A stretch of DNA of 64,000 nt from Acidobacteriota bacterium. GTDB lineage: Bacteria; Acidobacteriota; Terriglobia; Terriglobales; Acidobacteriaceae. This document shows, one piece after another, positions 60,438 through 64,000 of this stretch. The translations under genes were made by a program, and so were the position numbers. Every line of letters begins with the position of its first letter. Within the stretch, counting starts at the first letter, position 1. Location of the stretch: positions 94,513 to 158,512 of the forward strand of contig JAFDVW010000006.1 of assembly GCA_018268755.1 (NCBI GenBank), given 5' to 3'. The notes under the pieces are model-generated. The model searched no databases, was not told the origin of the DNA, and worked only from the letters and a program-made list of their open reading frames with translations.

Positions 60438-60803
60438 TTAGCTACCAGCGATCATCATCACGCCGGCGCAAATGACGGCAACCGAAATCCAGCGGTTGCG
60501 GTCCACGCGCTCGTGGAAAAAGATCGCTGAAAGAATGTTCACCAGTACGTAACCGAAGCTGACCAGGGGGTAGGCGTAGGACAATTCCAGCTTCTGCAGA
60601 CCAAGCAGCCAGAGTCCGGTGGCTGCCACAAAACTGATTCCCCACATCCACACAAAGGGCTGGCTGGCGACATTCATCACCATGCCTGCCACTCCCGAGC
60701 GCTGGCTCGAGCTTGCACGCATGCGGTTCAGTCCGTGCTTTAAACAAATCTGTGCGACCGCGCTAAGCACCACGCTGGCCCAAATCATGACCTTGGGATT
60801 CAT
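60438..60803 (-). CDS. SMR/EamA-type small membrane transporter subunit (ArnF-like)
   Basis: 121 residues and four membrane helices (VMIWASVVLSAVAQICLKHGL; FVWMWGISFVAATGLWLLGL; YAYPLVSFGYVLVNILSAIFF; WISVAVICAGVMMIAG). ELSYAYPLVSFGYVLV is the conserved helix-3 motif of small multidrug resistance and ArnE/ArnF proteins. Its start overlaps the stop of a second such gene, so the two are likely to form a heterodimer, as ArnE and ArnF do when they flip undecaprenyl-phosphate aminoarabinose. Here the cargo is probably a lipid-linked sugar for the GT-C enzyme. Confidence 0.85.
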   Translation of the reverse strand: MNPKVMIWASVVLSAVAQICLKHGLNRMRASSSQRSGVAGMVMNVASQPFVWMWGISFVAATGLWLLGLQKLELSYAYPLVSFGYVLVNILSAIFFHERVDRNRWISVAVICAGVMMIAGS

Positions 60804-61297
60804 TGTGCAGTGCCCTTAGTTTTGCGGTTCATTAAAATCATTCCAAGCACGATGAGGGCCAAACCCCAGCCCCGCTTGCTGGAAATTGCTTCGTGAAAGA
60901 AAAGCACACTCGCGCCGGCGACCAGCACGTAATTCAAACTAGACAAAGGATATAGAAAGCTGATCTCCTGCTGGGCCACAGCCACGATCCAGCACGCCGA
61001 ACCCAGGCCATAAATCAACAGGCCGACAAAGACCTCAGGTTGCAACACAATGTGCAAAATCTTTCCTATTGCGCCGGCGGTCACGGGATGCGCAGCGGCC
61101 GCATTCAGCCCGAATTTGATCAGCAAATGGCCACTGACCACGAAGACCGCCGAGGCCGAAAACGCCACCCACCAGCGGGTAAGGACTCCGCGCAAACCCT
61201 TGGCGGGCGCGGGTCCTGTAGCCACCGGCGGAAGCGGCTCGACCATCACAGAAGAACCGGATTGTTGGTAAGAACTCATGTTGGTTGGCTCAATCAC
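60800..61297 (-). CDS. SMR/EamA-type small membrane transporter subunit (ArnE-like)
   Basis: 165 residues, with a polar Pro-rich N-terminal extension of about 40 residues before four membrane helices (WWVAFSASAVFVVSGHLLIKFGL; EVFVGLLIYGLGSACWIVAVA; FLYPLSSLNYVLVAGASVLFF; GWGLALIVLGMILM). EISFLYPLSSLNYVLVA matches the same helix-3 motif as its neighbour but the sequences are clearly different, which suits an asymmetric pair. ATG 61279 would remove six residues. The start follows 34 bp after the epimerase gene. Confidence 0.85.
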   Translation of the reverse strand: MIEPTNMSSYQQSGSSVMVEPLPPVATGPAPAKGLRGVLTRWWVAFSASAVFVVSGHLLIKFGLNAAAAHPVTAGAIGKILHIVLQPEVFVGLLIYGLGSACWIVAVAQQEISFLYPLSSLNYVLVAGASVLFFHEAISSKRGWGLALIVLGMILMNRKTKGTAQ

Positions 61298-61331
61298 GAA
61301 CTGCCTGGGAGGGCGTCGGGCGACCTTCGCT

Positions 61332-62339
61332 TTACCGGGCCCCCGCGGGAGCCAACTCTACTTCCTGCAGCGCGCGCTGCCACTCAATGGTGCGCTTCAA
61401 GCCGTCGGCCACCTTCACCTTGGCTTCGAAGCCCAGCATGCGCTTGGCCTTGCTGGTATCCGGAACGCGGCGGCGAACATCTTCATACTTGCGGCCGGCG
61501 GAAATTTCGTTATAAGGGGTGAAGCTCAGCTTCAGTTCTTCTTTCACTCCGGAAAGCTTGTGGATCAGCTTGGCCAGTTCCACGATGGAGATCTCTTCGT
61601 TGCTGCCGATATTGAAGATCTCGCCGGACGGGCCGTTCTCCAGCACTGCGTGCAAGCCGGCCACGGTGTCGGAGCAGAACGTGAAGCTGCGCGTCTGCAA
61701 CCCGTCGCCGTGAATCGGAATGGTCTCCCCGCGCAGGATGGCGCCGATAAACACCGACTGCGGACCGCCCCACCAGGTCAGGTTCTGCCGCGGACCGTAA
61801 GATCCGAAGATGCGCACGATGCTGACTGGAATGCCGTAGGCATCGGCATAAGCCAGCGCCAGGTGCTCGTCAAACATCTTGGAAGCGGCATAAGACCAGC
61901 GGGCCACGGTGGAAGGACCGATGACGGAATCATCTTCTTCCGAGAACGGAATCTTGGGGTTCTTGCCGTAGACGTCGGAGGTCGAGGCCAGCATGAACTT
62001 GGCCTTCAGTTCGACCGCCAGCTGCAGTACGCTGTGGCTGCCCTGCGCATTGATCAGCAGGGTGTCGATGGCCTTGCCGTAGCGGGGAATCTTGAACGCC
62101 GCCAGATGGGCGATCATGGAAACGCCGGCGCTGATCTTGCGGAGGCCGTCGAGGTCGCAGACATCCTGCTGATGAAACTCGAAATTAGCATTGCTGCGCG
62201 CGTCTTTCAGGTTCTCCAGCGAACCGTGCGATAAGTTGTCCACGCCGATCACGTGATAACCGCTCTTCAACAGCGAGTCGGTGAGATGTGACCCCAAAAA
62301 ACCTGCTGCCCCAGTGACCATTACTTTTTTCTGTGCCAT
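61332..62339 (-). CDS. NAD-dependent sugar epimerase/dehydratase (extended SDR)
   Basis: 335 residues. Rossmann motif GAAGFLG (10-16), substrate loop LASTSDVYGKNP with S119/T120, and the catalytic YxxxK as SYAASK (Y150, K154). VSIVRIFGSYGPRQ and HGDGLQTRSFTFCSDT are typical of UDP-glucose/UDP-glucuronate 4-epimerase and dTDP-glucose 4,6-dehydratase-type proteins. It makes a nucleotide sugar precursor for the EPS. The precise reaction cannot be told. It is 15 bp downstream of wecB copy 2 and uses normal window codon usage. Confidence 0.88.
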   Translation of the reverse strand: MAQKKVMVTGAAGFLGSHLTDSLLKSGYHVIGVDNLSHGSLENLKDARSNANFEFHQQDVCDLDGLRKISAGVSMIAHLAAFKIPRYGKAIDTLLINAQGSHSVLQLAVELKAKFMLASTSDVYGKNPKIPFSEEDDSVIGPSTVARWSYAASKMFDEHLALAYADAYGIPVSIVRIFGSYGPRQNLTWWGGPQSVFIGAILRGETIPIHGDGLQTRSFTFCSDTVAGLHAVLENGPSGEIFNIGSNEEISIVELAKLIHKLSGVKEELKLSFTPYNEISAGRKYEDVRRRVPDTSKAKRMLGFEAKVKVADGLKRTIEWQRALQEVELAPAGAR

Positions 62340-62354
62340 AAGCTCCTGATCCCC

Positions 62355-63470
62355 TTAACGGACTTCTTTCATCAACTTCTGCACCATGAAGGCCGCCGAC
62401 TTGCCGCCGCCAAAGGCGGCCAGGTTCGGACGTCCCACTGGACGCATGCCGTTGTTGTTCCACAAACTGTTTACGATAGGCACCGTGCGCTTGGGGTCAG
62501 CGCCGACCAGACGGTTCCAACCGCCTTCTAAAGTCTCGACCCACTCCGTCTCCTCCCGCAGGGTGAGGCAGGGCACGCCGAGGAAATAGGCTTCTTTCTG
62601 CACGCCGCCGGAATCCGTCATCACCAGGCGGGCGTTGTCTTCCAGCGCCAGCATGTCGAGATAGGAGACCGGATCAATCACCCGCATATGTTTGGCCTCA
62701 AACAGCAACTTGGCCAGACCTCGCAAGGAACGCGTGCTCGCCAGTTTGTGGCGAGTACGCGGGTGGATGGGAAACACCACCGGTTGCTGCAGGCGCATGA
62801 GGAGATCGACGATCTCTTCGATCCGCTCATTCGAGTCGGTGTTTTCCGCGCGATGCACGGTCAACAGCACATACTCCTTGCTGCGCAAATCCAGCTGCTT
62901 GAGCACCCGCGAACGCTTCTCCGCGACCGGACGGTAGCTGAGCACGGCATCGAGCATGACGTCGCCGGTGAGGTAAACGCCCTGGGTGATGCCTTCGTTC
63001 TTCAGGTTGGCGATGGCGGTATCGGTCGGGCAGAACAGCACGTCCGAAAGATGGTCCGTCATCACGCGGTTGATCTCTTCCGGCATGCGCCGGTTGAAGC
63101 TGCGCAGGCCGGCTTCGACATGCGCCACCGGGATGTGCAGCTTCACCGCCGCCAGCGCGCCGGCCAGCGTCGAGTTGGTGTCGCCGTAGACCAGCACCGC
63201 GGCCGGCCGCTCGGCCAGCAGCACGCGCTCGATCGCCTCCAGCATGCGGCCGGTCATCTCGCCATGCCGGCCGCCGTGGATGCCCAGCGTGTGCGCCGGC
63301 TTCGCGAGGCCCAGCTCGGCGAAGAAGACGTCGGACATGTTCGCGTCGTGGTGCTGGCCGGTGTGGACCAGCACCTCGCGCAGCACGCCGCCGGCGCGCA
63401 GCGCGTCGGAGACGACGCCGGCCTTGATGAACTGCGGGCGCGCGCCCAGCACCGTGACGAGGCTCTTCAT
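62355..63470 (-). CDS. wecB: UDP-N-acetylglucosamine 2-epimerase, non-hydrolysing (copy 2, mosaic)
   Basis: 371 residues. Motifs: VLGARPQFIKAGVV at the N-terminus, HTGQHHDANMSDVFF, VYGDTNSTLAGALAAV, HVEAGLRSFNRRMPEEINR, TVHRAENTD, and DSGGVQKEAYFLGVPCLTLREETEW. The protein is complete and looks functional. Base composition changes within it: the C-terminal two thirds (62355 to about 63000) matches the window, while the N-terminal third (63100-63470) is much richer in GC with nearly all third positions G or C. The switch is near the conserved AGLRSFNRRMPEEINR motif. It starts with a four-base overlap with the deacetylase gene. It may be a natural recombinant or a chimeric assembly. Confidence 0.9.
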   Translation of the reverse strand: MKSLVTVLGARPQFIKAGVVSDALRAGGVLREVLVHTGQHHDANMSDVFFAELGLAKPAHTLGIHGGRHGEMTGRMLEAIERVLLAERPAAVLVYGDTNSTLAGALAAVKLHIPVAHVEAGLRSFNRRMPEEINRVMTDHLSDVLFCPTDTAIANLKNEGITQGVYLTGDVMLDAVLSYRPVAEKRSRVLKQLDLRSKEYVLLTVHRAENTDSNERIEEIVDLLMRLQQPVVFPIHPRTRHKLASTRSLRGLAKLLFEAKHMRVIDPVSYLDMLALEDNARLVMTDSGGVQKEAYFLGVPCLTLREETEWVETLEGGWNRLVGADPKRTVPIVNSLWNNNGMRPVGRPNLAAFGGGKSAAFMVQKLMKEVR

Positions 63471-64000
63471 GTCCTTCGCTTCCCGGCCGCGCGTTCGGCC
63501 ACCGCCTCCTCGTAGCTGCAGAAGCCGAAGCCCTGCGCGCGCGCCCAGGCAAGCGTGCCGCAGTACCAGTTGCGCCAGGTCCGGTGGCCGGCGCTGAAGT
63601 AGCGGTCGTGGAACAGCAGGCTCGCGTAGTCCACGCCGGCCGCGGCCAGCTGCTGCAGCCGCTGCTGCGTGCGTTCGAGCGCGGCGGCGAGGTCCACCCC
63701 CTGGTGGCGCCGGCCCGCGAGCATGATATCCCCGTCCATCAGGTGCACCGGGAAGGCCTGCAGCGGGCCGACGTCGTGCGCGGGGCCGTCGCCGCGCAGC
63801 GAAGAGTCCCAGGCATAACCCGCTTCGGCCAGCCGCGCGAGCAGCGACGCGTCGGGGTGCAGGTAGTGCATGCGCATGCCGCGGCAGGGCAGCCCGTAGG
63901 CGGTCTCGAAGGCCAGCCGCTCGGCCCGCAGCGCGGCCGCGTCGCCGCGCTCGATGCCGTGGATCGCAACGTCGTGGCCGGCGGCGCGCACCGCGTCGAC
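63000..64000. other. Segment of foreign base composition
   Basis: By eye GC rises from roughly 58% to near 70% from about 63,000-63,100 onward. In the minus-strand reading frame almost every third base becomes G or C, and a second, shifted minus-strand frame stays open from 63552 to 62827, as is typical for high-GC proteobacterial DNA. The donor or the second source genome may be betaproteobacterial (inference). Confidence 0.7.
63467..64000 (-). CDS. Polysaccharide deacetylase family protein (5' part beyond window)
   Basis: At least 177 residues, open to the window edge (a GTG at 63991 is internal; the codons outside are VDA). GHDVAIHG carries the family His motif; RMHYLHPDASLLARLAEAGYAWDSSLRGD is the region around motif 3, DVGPLQAFPVHLMDGD follows, and SLLFHDRYFSAGHRTW is near the C-terminus with motif 5-like LLFHD. 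It is very GC-rich (HRTWRNWYCGTLAWARAQG with GCG, CGC, CTG codons), unlike the rest of the window. Such enzymes remove N-acetyl groups from ManNAc or GlcNAc polymers, which suits the adjacent 2-epimerase. Confidence 0.82.
   Translation of the reverse strand, partial: VDAVRAAGHDVAIHGIERGDAAALRAERLAFETAYGLPCRGMRMHYLHPDASLLARLAEAGYAWDSSLRGDGPAHDVGPLQAFPVHLMDGDIMLAGRRHQGVDLAAALERTQQRLQQLAAAGVDYASLLFHDRYFSAGHRTWRNWYCGTLAWARAQGFGFCSYEEAVAERAAGKRRT

Noticed and set aside
62827..63552. 241-codon Arg/Ala-rich - strand frame
   Set aside because: Frameshifted reading of the GC-rich wecB 5' part; not a protein, but useful as a sign of the composition change.
1..64000. tRNA, rRNA, insertion sequence, integrase or attachment site
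   Set aside because: None could be recognised; no CCA-ended cloverleaf, transposase motif or flanking direct repeat was seen.

Overview
The window reads as a chromosomal segment of an Acidobacteriota bacterium (Terriglobia-like). This rests on the moderately high GC, the succinylase-type lysine genes beside RNase J, M28 peptidase, UppP and FtsK, many secreted choice-of-anchor-D (ASH) proteins, dispersed hairpin repeats, and an exosortase-type exopolysaccharide (EPS) locus. No rRNA, tRNA, CRISPR array, transposase or integrase was seen. The taxonomic call is inference from gene content.

Region 1 (1-14.5 kb) is housekeeping. lysC (3' end only), dapB, dapA and dapD run on the + strand and encode lysine/diaminopimelate synthesis; DapA carries an unusual Cys-rich C-terminal extension. 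A HAD phosphatase and an EcsC-family protein lie on the - strand. RNase J and a threonine dehydratase/serine racemase-family enzyme with no canonical start codon follow, then an SH3-domain periplasmic protein, an M28 peptidase, UppP, FtsK and a second HAD phosphatase.

Region 2 (14.5-20.1 kb) is mixed envelope genes: a zinc-ribbon/His-rich/SnoaL-like protein, a TonB-C protein, two unassigned envelope proteins, a UDP-GlcNAc 2-epimerase (first of two) and a lipoprotein of the PQQ-type glucose/sorbosone dehydrogenase fold.

Region 3 (20.1-27.5 kb, + strand) is a tandem set of three large secreted proteins made of 10, 4 and 3 ASH repeats, each ending in one fibronectin-III domain and followed by its own strong hairpin terminator. 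The first contains four nearly identical 312-bp units.

Region 4 (27.5-63 kb, almost all - strand) is a large EPS assembly and export locus. In transcription order: NAD-dependent epimerase, two SMR-type membrane proteins (ArnE/ArnF-like pair), FAD oxidoreductase, a roughly 2560-residue secreted protein with an embedded polysaccharide-deacetylase-like domain, Wza-type export protein, outer-membrane beta-barrel, GNVR chain-length protein, ExeA-like ATPase, BY-kinase-like ATPase, initiating sugar transferase with a GGDEF-like N-terminus, glycosyltransferases, methyltransferase, O-antigen ligase, asparagine synthase, acyltransferase, flippase, FemAB-like protein, GT-C glycosyltransferase and exosortase. 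One + strand beta-helix protein (35.9-37.1 kb) interrupts the run. Together these would make a lipid-linked repeat unit, modify it, flip it, polymerise it and export it. The FemAB, ExeA-like ATPase, GNVR and exosortase genes are the typical companions of XrtA/PEP-CTERM systems, but no PEP-CTERM substrate is encoded here.

The last ~0.9-1 kb (from about 63,000-63,100) has clearly higher GC and different codon use. The change falls inside the second wecB gene, so this end may be a recombination junction or an assembly chimera.
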